Assembly: GCF_001806325.1 (NCBI RefSeq) | Contig: NZ_CP017580.1 | Location: 1,488,001 to 1,552,000 of the forward strand | Direction of reading: 5' to 3' | DNA from: Curtobacterium sp. BH-2-1-1 | Lineage (GTDB): Bacteria > Actinomycetota > Actinomycetes > Actinomycetales > Microbacteriaceae | Length of the DNA: 64,000 nt | Shown: one piece after another, positions 41,653-49,768 of the stretch | How positions within the stretch are numbered: the first letter of the stretch is position 1 | How the letters are laid out: every line of letters starts with the position of its first letter | Program-made: the position numbers and the translations under genes | Notes under the pieces: model-generated | Database searches by the model: none | Told to the model about the DNA's origin: nothing | The model's input: the letters and a program-made list of their open reading frames with translations, nothing else

Positions 41653-42195
41653 TCAGAGGATCTTCAGCATGCGGGTGTTGCCGAGCGTGTTCGGCTTCAC
41701 CCGTGCGAGGTCGAGGAACTCCGCGACCCCTTCGTCCGACGACCGGACGAGTTCGGCGTACACCTCGGGCGAGACGACGCTCTCACCGATCTCGAGGTAC
41801 CCGTGCTTCGTGAAGAAGTCGACCTCGAACGTCAGGCAGAAGATGCGGGCGACGCCGAGTTCGCGGGCGTCGTGCTCGAGTGCCTCGAGCATGCGGTGGC
41901 CGACGCGCTTGTGGATCCAGTCGGCGTCGAGGGCGAGCGTGCGTACCTCGGCGATGTCGTCCCAGAACACGGCGAGCGCACCGCACCCGATCGGGACGCC
42001 GTCGGGGCCCTCGGCGATCCGGAACTGCTGGATCGAACCGTAGAGCGCGACGTTCTCCTTGCCGAGCAGGATCCGCCGGTCGACGTAGGGCGAGATGAGC
42101 CGCTGGATGTGCGGGACGTCCGACGCCAGGGCCGGGCGCACCAGGATGCCGTGCTCGTCCCGTTCGTGGAACGCGTGCTTCCCGTGCTCAGTCAT
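41653..42195 (-). CDS. GNAT acetyltransferase, short ArgA-type amino-acid N-acetyltransferase
   Basis: A 180-residue GNAT enzyme. LVRPALASDVPHIQRLISPYV starts the fold; VRTLALDADWIHKRVGHRML contains the acetyl-CoA loop (K-R-V-G-H-R), and ARIFCLTFEVDFFTKHGYLEIG matches the C-terminal part of stand-alone N-acetylglutamate synthases. These provide the first step of arginine synthesis where full-length ArgA is missing. No arginine gene is adjacent. The ATG at 42195 is a best choice; a GTG at 42204 would add three residues. Confidence 0.83.
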   Translation of the reverse strand: MTEHGKHAFHERDEHGILVRPALASDVPHIQRLISPYVDRRILLGKENVALYGSIQQFRIAEGPDGVPIGCGALAVFWDDIAEVRTLALDADWIHKRVGHRMLEALEHDARELGVARIFCLTFEVDFFTKHGYLEIGESVVSPEVYAELVRSSDEGVAEFLDLARVKPNTLGNTRMLKIL

Positions 42196-42269
42196 CTCCC
42201 TCACACTAGTGCGCCCCGGGGGACACGCCCCTGTACGGCGCCCAGCCGTGGCCGCCTACCGTCCGGGTC

Positions 42270-42722
42270 ATGCCTCAGATCATCGAAACCGTCGACGTGA
42301 ACGTCCCCGTCGCAGCTGCCTACGGCCAGTGGACCCGCTTCGAGGAGTTCCCCGAGTTCCTCGACGAGGTCGAGAAGATCGTCCAGGTCGACGACAAGAC
42401 CACCGACTGGACCGTGAAGGTCGCCGGCCAGGAGCGCGAGTTCCGTGCCCTCATCACCGAGCAGCACCCCGACGAGCGGGTCGCGTGGACGGTCAAGGAC
42501 GGCGAGACCGACCACGCCGGCGTCGTCACCTTCCACAAGCTGTCCGACGACGAGACCCGCGTCACCGCGCAGATCGACTGGGAGCCCTCCGGCTTCCTCG
42601 AGAAGCTCGGCGCAGCGGTCGGCGTCGGCGGTCACGCCATCAAGAAGGACCTGCAGAACTACAAGGAGCGCGTCGAGTCGGCACCCACCGACACCGGGTG
42701 GCGGGGCGACGTGCAGGCCTGA
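42270..42722 (+). CDS. SRPBCC-family (polyketide cyclase/dehydrase-like) protein
   Basis: A 150-residue START-like helix-grip protein. IIETVDVNVPVAAAYGQWTR, FPEFLDEVEKIVQVDD, HPDERVAWTV and the final helix FLEKLGAAVGVGGHAIKKDL give the fold typical of actinobacterial SRPBCC proteins that bind hydrophobic ligands. No catalytic residue is evident. It is divergent from the acetyltransferase and monocistronic, with a long palindrome about 95 bp after its stop. The ligand is unknown. Confidence 0.87.
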   Translation: MPQIIETVDVNVPVAAAYGQWTRFEEFPEFLDEVEKIVQVDDKTTDWTVKVAGQEREFRALITEQHPDERVAWTVKDGETDHAGVVTFHKLSDDETRVTAQIDWEPSGFLEKLGAAVGVGGHAIKKDLQNYKERVESAPTDTGWRGDVQA

Positions 42723-42769
42723 TCAGGCCGACGCACGAGAACGCGACCACGGTCGGGACGGGAGGGGGC

Positions 42770-42859
42770 CCCACCCGCCGGTTCCGGCGTGACGCGCCAG
42801 CGGCACGACGGCCGTGACGGGAGGGACGGTGCCAGCTGGCACCGCGCCTCCCGTCCGTC
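42770..42859. repeat. Composite repeat element copy 2, with perfect-arm palindrome 42816-42855
   Basis: It shares the ordered blocks CCGGTTCCGGCG (42778), CGCGCCAGCGG (42793) and GACGGCCGTG (42807) with the element at 30766-30856, at identical spacing. The head is a 40-bp palindrome with core GCCAG/CTGGC and two mismatched positions. It lies between the SRPBCC gene and the promoter of the HTH operon and may terminate the former. Confidence 0.7.
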
Positions 42860-42988
42860 GTCGGCTCGCGACCACCGCACGGCGCAACCCGCCTGTTCGG
42901 CATCCCCCCACGAAATGCCGACCTGACGAACGGGCACGCGCCTGGCAGAGTGGGTGTCGCTGGCCGACGCGCTGGTTCAGTTTTACCA

Positions 42989-42999
42989 TGTCTGAGACA
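42989..42999. promoter_or_regulatory. Candidate operator of the HTH-protease operon
   Basis: TGTCTGAGACA is a perfect 11-bp dyad, 20 bp before the first gene's ATG, inside a local AT-rich patch (TTTTACCATG). Its position fits autoregulation by the HTH protein encoded next. Confidence 0.45.
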
Positions 43000-43019
43000 G
43001 ATGTACAGGGCGGGGAGAC

Positions 43020-43463
43020 ATGATCGAGTACACCGACGACGACGCACACCGACGCGAGCTCTCACGCAAGCTGCAGCTCCTGATGGACGTCGTCGAGGCC
43101 AATTCCGGGCAGCGCCCCTCCTACAAGGAGATCGTGGCGGAGATCGAGGCGCAGGGCGCCTCGATGAGCCGACCGCGGTGGGGCTACATGCTCGGGGGCA
43201 ACGGGCCGGCCGTCCGTGACCAGCGCCTGCTCGTCGCGCTTGCCGGCTACTTCGGTGTGCCGTCCGAGTACCTCACCGACGCCGCGGGCAACACGGACGT
43301 CCCGGAGCGGGTGCAGGCGCAGCTCGAACTCGTCCTCGAACTCCGCAAGCGCGAGGTCGTGGCGTTCGCCACCCGGCGACTCGGGGAGTTCGCCTCCGCG
43401 GCCGAGATCCGCGACTTCACCGAGCACGTCCGGCGGCTCGACGACTCCGGGTCGACGCCGTGA
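43020..43463 (+). CDS. EspR-like helix-turn-helix regulator
   Basis: A 147-residue DNA-binding protein. RPSYKEIVAEIEAQGASMSRPRWGYMLGGNG forms an XRE-type HTH with an irregular spacer, followed by LLVALAGYFGVPSEYLTDA and a C-terminal helical dimerisation part. The layout resembles mycobacterial EspR (about 130 residues), a regulator of secretion and cell-wall genes, but identity is clearly distant. The ATG at 43020 has GGGGAG at 5 bp. The downstream ImmA/IrrE gene overlaps it by 4 bp, which suggests the regulator may be the protease's substrate. Confidence 0.82.
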   Translation: MIEYTDDDAHRRELSRKLQLLMDVVEANSGQRPSYKEIVAEIEAQGASMSRPRWGYMLGGNGPAVRDQRLLVALAGYFGVPSEYLTDAAGNTDVPERVQAQLELVLELRKREVVAFATRRLGEFASAAEIRDFTEHVRRLDDSGSTP

Positions 43464-43918
43464 GCGCGTTCGCCGACCGGATCGGTGCCCGCCGCCAGCA
43501 GGCCGAGGCCCGGCGCAGCGTGCAGCGACTCGGACTCCCCCGGCGACTGACGCTGCCGGAGCTGCTCGTCCGTGCCGAGTCCGCCCTCGGCAAGCCGATC
43601 CGGCTCCGCACGACCGCACTGCCCGGTGACCTCTCCGCCCGGCTCATCCAGCGCGCCGACCACGCCCTGCTCGAGACGCGTCCCGACCTGTCCGAGCGCT
43701 CCCGGGTGGCCTGCGTGCTGCACGAGCTCGCGCACGTGTTCCTCGCCGACCCCGGCTGCGACCACGAGGCGTACACGGGGCTGCTCACCGGACGGACGGC
43801 GTTCACCCGGTCGCTCGACACCCCGCACGAGCAGGCGGTCGAGCTCGTCGCCGACCAGCTCGCCCTGCGGATCGGGCTGCTCGACCCCGACACCGCGCCG
43901 CGCGGGATCTTCCGGTGA
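43460..43918 (+). CDS. ImmA/IrrE-family metallopeptidase
   Basis: A 152-residue zinc protease candidate. The motif HELAH gives ligands His88 and His92 with catalytic Glu89, and EQAVELVADQLALRIGL supplies the third ligand (probably Glu128) and the conserved Asp132. In Bacillus ImmA and Deinococcus IrrE such proteases cut an XRE-type repressor when signalled. The GTG overlaps the HTH gene stop by 4 bp, and its own stop overlaps the next start. The pairing with an HTH protein makes proteolytic derepression likely. Confidence 0.87.
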   Translation: MSAFADRIGARRQQAEARRSVQRLGLPRRLTLPELLVRAESALGKPIRLRTTALPGDLSARLIQRADHALLETRPDLSERSRVACVLHELAHVFLADPGCDHEAYTGLLTGRTAFTRSLDTPHEQAVELVADQLALRIGLLDPDTAPRGIFR

Positions 43919-44865
43919 CGCTGCACGTCTGGGGATCCCTCCCGGTCTGGCTGATCCTGGCCGTCCTCGTCGCCCGGCTCTGGCTCGTCCGGACCCAGTC
44001 GGCGAGCGTCACCTGGCTCATGGTCTGCTGCGCGTTCGTGGCCGTCGGGCTGAGCATCAACCAGCCCGACGTCGTGACGTTCCTGGGCGGGCTGACCCGC
44101 ACGCCGAACGTCGCCGACCTGCTCGGCCGCTGCCTGATGGTGTGCGGCCTGTTCGCCCTCGCGCAGTCGGTCGAGGCGGCCGCCCGGTCCGCGCGACTGC
44201 TCCGACCGGGTCGGCTCGTCGGCGTCGCACTGGTCCTCGTCGTGCTCGTCGTGCTGTTCGTGCTGATCGACGCCCCCGAGCCCACCTCGCAGTTCATGGT
44301 CGAGTACGGCGACCAGCTGCCGACCGCGCTCTACTCCGCGGTCGAGATGACGTACATCGCCGTCGTGATCACCCGGTCCGCACTGGCGGTCCTCCGCGGC
44401 TTCCGCGAGGGCGACGGCCTCGGGCGCATGTACTGGCTGTTCGTCGTCGGCGCCGCGGCGATGGTCCTGCTCGCGGCCATCGCGGTCGCGCTCGACGCCG
44501 TGCACGTGCTCGGGCTGGACGCTGCGGTCCGGGTGCTCGGCACCGTCTACGCACCGGTCTTCCTCACCTCGATGGTCCTGCTCGCCGTCGGTGCCGCCGG
44601 CGGGGTGCTGCCCGACGCCGCCCGCGAGTTCCGCGACTGGCGGGCCGCCCGGGTCCGCTTCCGGACGCTGGAGCCCGAGCTGCGGCGACTCGAGGGCGCG
44701 TCCGGCAACCGGGGGCTGTACTTCACGATCGCCTGGCAGCGTCGCCAGTGGCGGAGCCGACTGCACCGGCTGTCCGTCGAGATCGAGGACCGCGCGCGCG
44801 AGGCCGGGCAGGACGTCCCGGCCGCCGCGACGCTCACCACCGCACGACTGGAGGAGACCACATGA
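43915..44865 (+). CDS. Seven-helix membrane protein, MAB_1171c/DUF6545-like
   Basis: A 316-residue protein with seven predicted helices in the first 235 residues (first: VWLILAVLVARLWLV) and a cytoplasmic C-terminal domain of about 80 residues (RVRFRTLEPELRRLEGASGN, WQRRQWRSRLHRLSVEIED). The pattern fits the MAB_1171c putative transporter family, often found next to HTH and ImmA/IrrE genes in actinobacteria. A sensor role is at least as likely as transport, since no transport motif is visible. It overlaps its neighbours by 4 bp on both sides. Confidence 0.78.
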   Translation: MTLHVWGSLPVWLILAVLVARLWLVRTQSASVTWLMVCCAFVAVGLSINQPDVVTFLGGLTRTPNVADLLGRCLMVCGLFALAQSVEAAARSARLLRPGRLVGVALVLVVLVVLFVLIDAPEPTSQFMVEYGDQLPTALYSAVEMTYIAVVITRSALAVLRGFREGDGLGRMYWLFVVGAAAMVLLAAIAVALDAVHVLGLDAAVRVLGTVYAPVFLTSMVLLAVGAAGGVLPDAAREFRDWRAARVRFRTLEPELRRLEGASGNRGLYFTIAWQRRQWRSRLHRLSVEIEDRAREAGQDVPAAATLTTARLEETT

Positions 44866-45860
44866 CCGGTGGACGCATCGCCGCACTCGGGACCGCAGCG
44901 GGTGCCGTCGGGACGCTCGGGCTGGGCGCGTTCGTCGCACGCCGGCTGCTCTTCCCCACGCCGTACTCGGCGACCGCCACCGTGCGGAGCGCCACCCCGA
45001 CCGAGGCCGAGTTCGTGGCCACCCGCGACACCCGCCTGCCCGGGACGTACCGGATCACCCACGACGGCCAGGACGTCCGCGTGCGGGACGTGCTCGACAT
45101 CGACGGGGACACGGTCCGGCGGCGCACGGACGGCCCGGCAGCCGTCGGCGAGTGGGGCTGGGACGCGCTGCTCTACGACGACCTCACGGACGTCCCCGGC
45201 GACGAGCCGACCGACGTCCCCGGCGACGGGCCCACCCACGTCGTCCACGTGCACGGGCAGTCGCTCGGGCCGCGGCAGGTCCTCCGGGGCATCCCGGTCT
45301 GGCGTGCCCTCGGCGCGACGTCCGAGGTCGTCGACACGACCGACCTCCCGCTCCGCTCGCTCGACCCCGGCGCGGTCGACCTCATCGTGACGGCGGTCCG
45401 GGCAGCCCGGGGCCGAGGGGCCACCCGGGTCGTGCTGCAGGGCTGGTCGGCGGGGGCGCTCGCGTGCTCGGTCGCCGCCTCCCGGGTCGAGGTCGACGGC
45501 CTGGTCGGGATCTCGCCGCTGCTCAGCGTGTCCTCGGCGCTCCGCGGTGCGGTGTCGGGCGCGCACCTCCCCGCGTTCGTCGGCACGGTCGCGGCACGGA
45601 TCGCGACCACCGGCGTGCTGTCACGGCTGGCGGGTGCCGCTGCTCCCGTCCAGACGACCGCGTGGCAGGCGTCGGCGACCCCGACCCTGCTCGTGCACTC
45701 GGCGGCCGACGCCCTCGTCGCCGAGGCCGACGTCGCCGCGCAGACCGCGCGTCCGGGGACCCGGGCGGTCGCGTTCCGGACCGCGCCGCACACGCTCGAG
45801 TGGAACGAGGACCCGGAGCGCTGGGAGCGAGCCGTCCGGGACTTCGCGGCCACCCTCTGA
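44862..45860 (+). CDS. Membrane-anchored alpha/beta hydrolase
   Basis: A 332-residue hydrolase-fold protein. An N-terminal hydrophobic segment (residues 6-24) may anchor it. HVHGQSLG provides the oxyanion region, GWSAGALA the nucleophile elbow (Ser196), TLLVHSAADALV the acid and APHTLEW the catalytic His. A short internal duplication (DVPGDEPTDVPGDGPT) precedes the core. The ATG overlaps the membrane-protein stop. As the last gene of the four-gene operon it could be the effector arm. Substrate unknown. Confidence 0.82.
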   Translation: MTGGRIAALGTAAGAVGTLGLGAFVARRLLFPTPYSATATVRSATPTEAEFVATRDTRLPGTYRITHDGQDVRVRDVLDIDGDTVRRRTDGPAAVGEWGWDALLYDDLTDVPGDEPTDVPGDGPTHVVHVHGQSLGPRQVLRGIPVWRALGATSEVVDTTDLPLRSLDPGAVDLIVTAVRAARGRGATRVVLQGWSAGALACSVAASRVEVDGLVGISPLLSVSSALRGAVSGAHLPAFVGTVAARIATTGVLSRLAGAAAPVQTTAWQASATPTLLVHSAADALVAEADVAAQTARPGTRAVAFRTAPHTLEWNEDPERWERAVRDFAATL

Positions 45861-45921
45861 CGCGAGACGCGCGACGCGCGACGCGCGACGCGGGACGCGA
45901 GACGCGCGCCGAGCGCCGAGC
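45859..45921. repeat. Tandem heptamer array after the hydrolase gene
   Basis: Seven head-to-tail copies of GACGCGN (mostly GACGCGC) at 45859-45907, starting inside the stop codon, then two of GCCGAGC. Period and copy count are exact by reading. Such arrays vary by replication slippage. Confidence 0.85.
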
Positions 45922-45937
45922 GCCCCGGCGACGTGCA

Positions 45938-46045
45938 ACGGCCCCGGTCTGCGAACAGACCGGGGCCGGCGCGTCTCGACCTGTTGGGGGGAACTGGTCG
46001 AGCGCTGCGTGCGAGGTGTTGGGGGGAACCCCTCGCGCGCAGTCA
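45938..46045 (-). ncRNA. 6C RNA
   Basis: On the minus strand two consecutive hairpins expose almost the same loop, each containing TTCCCCCCAAC with six cytosines: GCGAGG stem at 46011-46036 and CTCGACC stem at 45975-46002. They are followed by a terminator stem GGCCCCGGTCTG with tetraloop TTCG and perfect complement (45940-45967). This is the defining architecture of the 6C RNA, a conserved actinobacterial small RNA whose C-rich loops pair with G-rich mRNA sites. A TACGGT at 46049-46054 (minus strand) could be its -10. The 5' end is estimated. It is antisense to no gene and lies between the hydrolase gene and a small ORF. Confidence 0.9.
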
Positions 46046-46141
46046 CCACCGTACCCCCGGACGGGGGCCCGTGGTACCGCGACGCGCGAACCGTCCCGGG
46101 TCTGGGTCGGGCGACATCGCGCCGCGCGTAGCGTCCGGCGC

Positions 46142-46354
46142 ATGGACGATCAACCCGAACCCGAAGCCCACGAGCGTCACCGCTCCGTGGCAGACCTCAA
46201 CGACGAGTCACTCGGACGCCCCTTCGACCAGACCAACGGCCTGGCGGACGGACTGAGCGGCGACTCGGACGGCACGGCCGAGAGCGAGCAGCCCGGCGTG
46301 CACAAGCGACACGAGAAGCGCGAGAAGCACCGCGGGCGCGACCACCAGGGGTGA
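46142..46354 (+). CDS. Small charged hypothetical protein
   Basis: A 70-residue, highly hydrophilic frame with no hydrophobic core: DDQPEPEAHERHRSVADL, FDQTNGLADGLSGDSDGTAE and a basic His/Lys/Arg tail (HKRHEKREKHRGRDH). No family recognised. The ATG at 46142 lacks a strong ribosome site. It ends 16 bp before a perfect palindrome, which supports it being a transcribed gene. It may be disordered, perhaps a nucleic-acid-binding or stress protein; this is a guess. Confidence 0.5.
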   Translation: MDDQPEPEAHERHRSVADLNDESLGRPFDQTNGLADGLSGDSDGTAESEQPGVHKRHEKREKHRGRDHQG

Positions 46355-46369
46355 CCGCACCCACGACGT

Positions 46370-46409
46370 GACGGGAGGCGCGGTGCCAGCTGGCACCGCG
46401 CCTCCCGTC
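46370..46409. terminator. Perfect 40-bp palindrome between small ORF and clpC
   Basis: Arms GACGGGAGGCGCGGTGCCAG and exact complement, no spacer, between convergent gene ends (46354 and 46427). It is the best copy of the dispersed family and the probable clpC terminator. Confidence 0.8.
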
Positions 46410-46426
46410 CTGTCCGTGACCGGGTC

Positions 46427-48943
46427 CTAGGACTCGATCTCGCCCTGCGGCGTGTCCGTCGCCTCGACGGCGGCCGCGCCGGCGAGGACTTCCTCGCGAC
46501 CCGGCTGACGCCCGGTCTCGAACTGGAACTCGCCACCGGTGAAGTCGACCTTCACGTGGTCGCCGGCCGTGAGCTCACCCTGCAGGATGTGCTCGGACAG
46601 CTGGTCCTCGACCTCGTGCTGCATCGCGCGGCGGAGCGGGCGGGCACCGAGTGCCGGATCGAACCCGACCTTGATGAGCTGCTCCTTGGCGGCGAGCGTG
46701 AGCTCCACCGTCATGTCGCGGTCGAGCAGGCGGTCCGCCAGGCGCTTCACGAAGAGGTCCACGATCTGCAGCAGCTCGGGCTGCGAGAGCTGCGGGAACA
46801 CGATCGTGTCGTCGACGCGGTTGAGGAACTCGGGCTTGAAGTGCTTCTTGAGCTCCTCGTTCACCTTCGAGCGCATGCGGTCGTAGCCGACACCGGAGTC
46901 ACCCTCGACCTGGAAGCCCACCGGGCCACCGGCGATGCCCTGCGAACCGAGGTTCGTGGTCATGATGATGACGGTGTTCTTGAAGTCGACCACGCGGCCC
47001 TGACCATCGGTCAGACGACCCTCTTCGAGGACCTGCAGCAGCGAGTTGAAGATGTCCGGGTGGGCCTTCTCGATCTCGTCGAAGAGGACCACGGAGAACG
47101 GCTTGCGGCGCACCTTCTCGGTGAGCTGGCCGCCCTCCTCGAACCCGACGAACCCGGGAGGGGCACCGAAGAGTCGCGAGACGGTGTGCTTCTCGCCGAA
47201 CTCCGACATGTCGAGGGAGATCAGTGCACCCTCGTCGTCGAAGAGGAACTCGGCGAGCGCCTTGGCGAGCTCGGTCTTCCCGACGCCCGTGGGGCCGGCG
47301 AAGATGAACGAGCCGGAGGGACGGTTCGGGTCCTTCAGGCCGGCGCGGGTGCGGCGGATGGTCTTGGACAGGGCCGAGATGGCCTCTTCCTGACCGATGA
47401 CGCGCTCGTGCAGTGCCTTCTCCATGAAGACGAGCCGCGAGGTCTCCTCTTCGGTGAGCTTGAACACCGGGATGCCCGTGGCCTGCGCCAGGACCTCGGC
47501 GATGATGCCCTCGTCGACGGTGCCGGACGCGGCGACGTCACCCGCACGCCACTGCTTCTCGAGGCGGAGACGCTCGCCGAGGAGCTTCTTCTCCTCGTCA
47601 CGGAGCGAAGCGGCCTTCTCGAAGTCCTGCTCCTCGATCGCGGCTTCCTTCTGCCCGCGGACCGCCGAGATCTTCTCGTCGAACTCGCGGAGCTCCGGCG
47701 GCGCGGACAGGATCGACAGGCGGAGGCGTGCACCGGCCTCGTCGATCAGGTCGATCGCCTTGTCCGGCAGGAAGCGGTCCTGCACGTAGCGGTCCGCGAG
47801 GTTCGCCGCGGCGACGATCGCGCCGTCGGTGATGGACACCTTGTGGAACGCCTCGTACTTGTCGCGGAGGCCCTTGAGGATGTTGATCGCGTGGGGCAGC
47901 GACGGCTCGTTGACCTGCACCGGCTGGAAGCGACGCTCGAGTGCGGCGTCCTTCTCGAAGTGCTTGCGGTACTCGTCGAGCGTGGTGGCACCGATGGTCT
48001 GGAGCTCACCGCGAGCGAGCAGCGGCTTGAGGATGGAAGCGGCGTCGATCGCGCCCTCGGCAGCACCGGCACCCACGAGGGTGTGGATCTCGTCGATGAA
48101 GACGATGATGTCGCCGCGGGTGCGGATCTCCTTCGTGACCTTCTTGAGGCGCTCCTCGAAGTCACCGCGGTAGCGGGACCCGGCGATGAGCGAACCGAGG
48201 TCGAGCGAGTAGAGCTGCTTGTCCTTCAGCGTCTCGGGCACGTCGCCCTTGACGATCGCCTGGGCGAGGCCCTCGACGACGGCGGTCTTGCCGACGCCGG
48301 GCTCACCGATCAGGACGGGGTTGTTCTTGGAGCGGCGGGAGAGGATCTGCATGACCCGCTCCATCTCCTTCTCGCGGCCGATGACCGGGTCGAGCTTGCC
48401 GTCGCGCGCCGCCTGGGTGAGGTTCCGACCGAACTGGTCGAGGACCTGCGAACCCTGCTGAGCGTTCTGCTGCTGCTCGCCGCCGACGGCGACCGCTTCC
48501 TTGCCCTGGTAGCCGGACAGGAGCTGGATGACCTGCTGACGGACGCGGTTGAGGTCCGCGCCGAGCTTGACGAGCACCTGGGCGGCGACGCCCTCGCCCT
48601 CGCGGATGAGGCCGAGGAGGATGTGCTCGGTGCCGATGTAGTTGTGGCCGAGCTGCAGCGCCTCGCGCAGGGACAGCTCGAGCACCTTCTTGGCGCGCGG
48701 CGTGAACGGGATGTGCCCGGTCGGCTGCTGCTGGCCCTGCCCGATGATGTCCTGGACCTGCTCGCGGACGGCATCGAGCGAGATGCCGAGCGACTCCAGC
48801 GCCTTCGCGGCGACGCCCTCGCCCTCGTGGATGAGGCCGAGGAGGATGTGCTCGGTGCCGATGTAGTTGTGGTTGAGCATCTTCGCTTCTTCTTGAGCGA
48901 GGACGACAACACGACGGGCTCGGTCGGTGAATCTCTCGAACAT
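46427..48943 (-). CDS. clpC: Clp protease ATP-binding subunit ClpC
   Basis: An 838-residue AAA+ unfoldase that feeds ClpP. Two Clp-N repeats (both with [13 protein letters not shown]) fill residues 1-145, AAA1 has Walker A GEPGVGKT (213-220), a UVR-type coiled coil lies in the middle domain ([20 protein letters not shown]), and AAA2 has GPTGVGKT. The C-terminus is acidic and Gly/Ala rich. Length and order match mycobacterial ClpC1, which is essential. The ATG at 48943 follows AAGGGAG. A second gene encoding a stand-alone Clp-N protein lies upstream on the same strand. Confidence 0.97.
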   Translation of the reverse strand: MFERFTDRARRVVVLAQEEAKMLNHNYIGTEHILLGLIHEGEGVAAKALESLGISLDAVREQVQDIIGQGQQQPTGHIPFTPRAKKVLELSLREALQLGHNYIGTEHILLGLIREGEGVAAQVLVKLGADLNRVRQQVIQLLSGYQGKEAVAVGGEQQQNAQQGSQVLDQFGRNLTQAARDGKLDPVIGREKEMERVMQILSRRSKNNPVLIGEPGVGKTAVVEGLAQAIVKGDVPETLKDKQLYSLDLGSLIAGSRYRGDFEERLKKVTKEIRTRGDIIVFIDEIHTLVGAGAAEGAIDAASILKPLLARGELQTIGATTLDEYRKHFEKDAALERRFQPVQVNEPSLPHAINILKGLRDKYEAFHKVSITDGAIVAAANLADRYVQDRFLPDKAIDLIDEAGARLRLSILSAPPELREFDEKISAVRGQKEAAIEEQDFEKAASLRDEEKKLLGERLRLEKQWRAGDVAASGTVDEGIIAEVLAQATGIPVFKLTEEETSRLVFMEKALHERVIGQEEAISALSKTIRRTRAGLKDPNRPSGSFIFAGPTGVGKTELAKALAEFLFDDEGALISLDMSEFGEKHTVSRLFGAPPGFVGFEEGGQLTEKVRRKPFSVVLFDEIEKAHPDIFNSLLQVLEEGRLTDGQGRVVDFKNTVIIMTTNLGSQGIAGGPVGFQVEGDSGVGYDRMRSKVNEELKKHFKPEFLNRVDDTIVFPQLSQPELLQIVDLFVKRLADRLLDRDMTVELTLAAKEQLIKVGFDPALGARPLRRAMQHEVEDQLSEHILQGELTAGDHVKVDFTGGEFQFETGRQPGREEVLAGAAAVEATDTPQGEIES

Positions 48944-49072
48944 GTGCTCTCCCTTGCCGGGCTCGTGGAAGTCCGGTGACGTACATCGAGAGTAACCAGC
49001 GCACCCCGGGTGGTCTGCCCCTGTTCGCCGTGGGCGTGACCTCGTTGCGTCCGGTGAACAGGGGACGGTCGG

Positions 49073-49220
49073 GAGGCGCGGTGCGGGTCCGCCCCGGAGC
49101 CTGCGCCCGGTGGTGCTCACGGGGGTCGCGCGGCGGGTCGCGCCGGGCGTCGGGTCGGCGCGGGCCGGCGCGGGCGGCGGGTCGGCGCGGGCCGCGTGGC
49201 GCGGGGCGGCGCGGGGCGCG
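49073..49220. repeat. GC-only tandem-like repeat tract upstream of clpC
   Basis: CGGGTCGGCGCGGGC occurs twice within 49130-49220, a stretch almost free of A/T; a half copy of the palindrome family (GGGAGGCGCGGTGCGGGTCC) begins at 49071. It holds no credible gene. It separates the Clp-N gene from clpC and would form strong RNA structure. Confidence 0.6.
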
Positions 49221-49697
49221 TCAGGCGCGTCGTGCGGCCCGACGCAGGGCGCGGCGGAAGCGGCGCGGGTCGACACCAAGGCCGTCGAGGACGTCGTGCG
49301 CGGCCCCCGTGAACGGGTCGTCGATGCCGTCGAGCACCGCGAGCAGCACGTGGTGCGGTCGGACGCGTTCCGCCGGGCCGGCGAGCTGTGCGGCACGTGC
49401 CAGCACCCGCGCCGCGGCCGGCGTGCACGTGACCCGGTCGGGCGAGACCGGCCCGGGTGCCCCGGCGCCGACGAAGGCACTGCTGGCGGTGCGGACGCGG
49501 TCGGGCGTGACGCCGTGCGCGTCGAGGACGTCGAGGAAGCGGGGCATCCCGCTGCAGAGCGTGACCGCGGCGACGAGGAGGTGTTCGGCGTCGAGGAAGC
49601 CGAACCCGGTCTCCAGTGACTCCTGTTCCGCGAGGAGCACGATCTCGCGTCCGTGCCGGAGTGTGGGCAGGGCGACGGAGAGCGTGGCGATCTGCAT
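49221..49697 (-). CDS. Stand-alone Clp N-domain protein
   Basis: A 158-residue protein consisting of one Clp R (N-terminal) domain. FGFLDAEHLLVAAVTLCSG and RVRPHHVLLAVLDGIDDPFT are the two half-repeats of the fold, matching [12 protein letters not shown] motifs of ClpC. There is no ATPase domain, so it cannot unfold proteins itself. Similar proteins (ClpC adaptors/ClpS-like competitors) may bind the same substrates or tune ClpC. The ATG at 49697 is preferred over a farther in-frame start. The C-terminus is Arg/Ala rich (RRFRRALRRAARRA). Confidence 0.8.
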   Translation of the reverse strand: MQIATLSVALPTLRHGREIVLLAEQESLETGFGFLDAEHLLVAAVTLCSGMPRFLDVLDAHGVTPDRVRTASSAFVGAGAPGPVSPDRVTCTPAAARVLARAAQLAGPAERVRPHHVLLAVLDGIDDPFTGAAHDVLDGLGVDPRRFRRALRRAARRA

Positions 49698-49768
49698 ACA
49701 TGCAGAATATCTCATGTGTGAACAGTCCACGAGAGGAGATCCCGGGCGCGATCGGTACGATCGCGACC

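Noticed and set aside
46556..48979. An 807-residue plus-strand frame opposite clpC
   Set aside because: It mirrors the codons of clpC; the Asp/Glu/Leu/Val composition is an antisense artefact and there is no domain or ribosome site.
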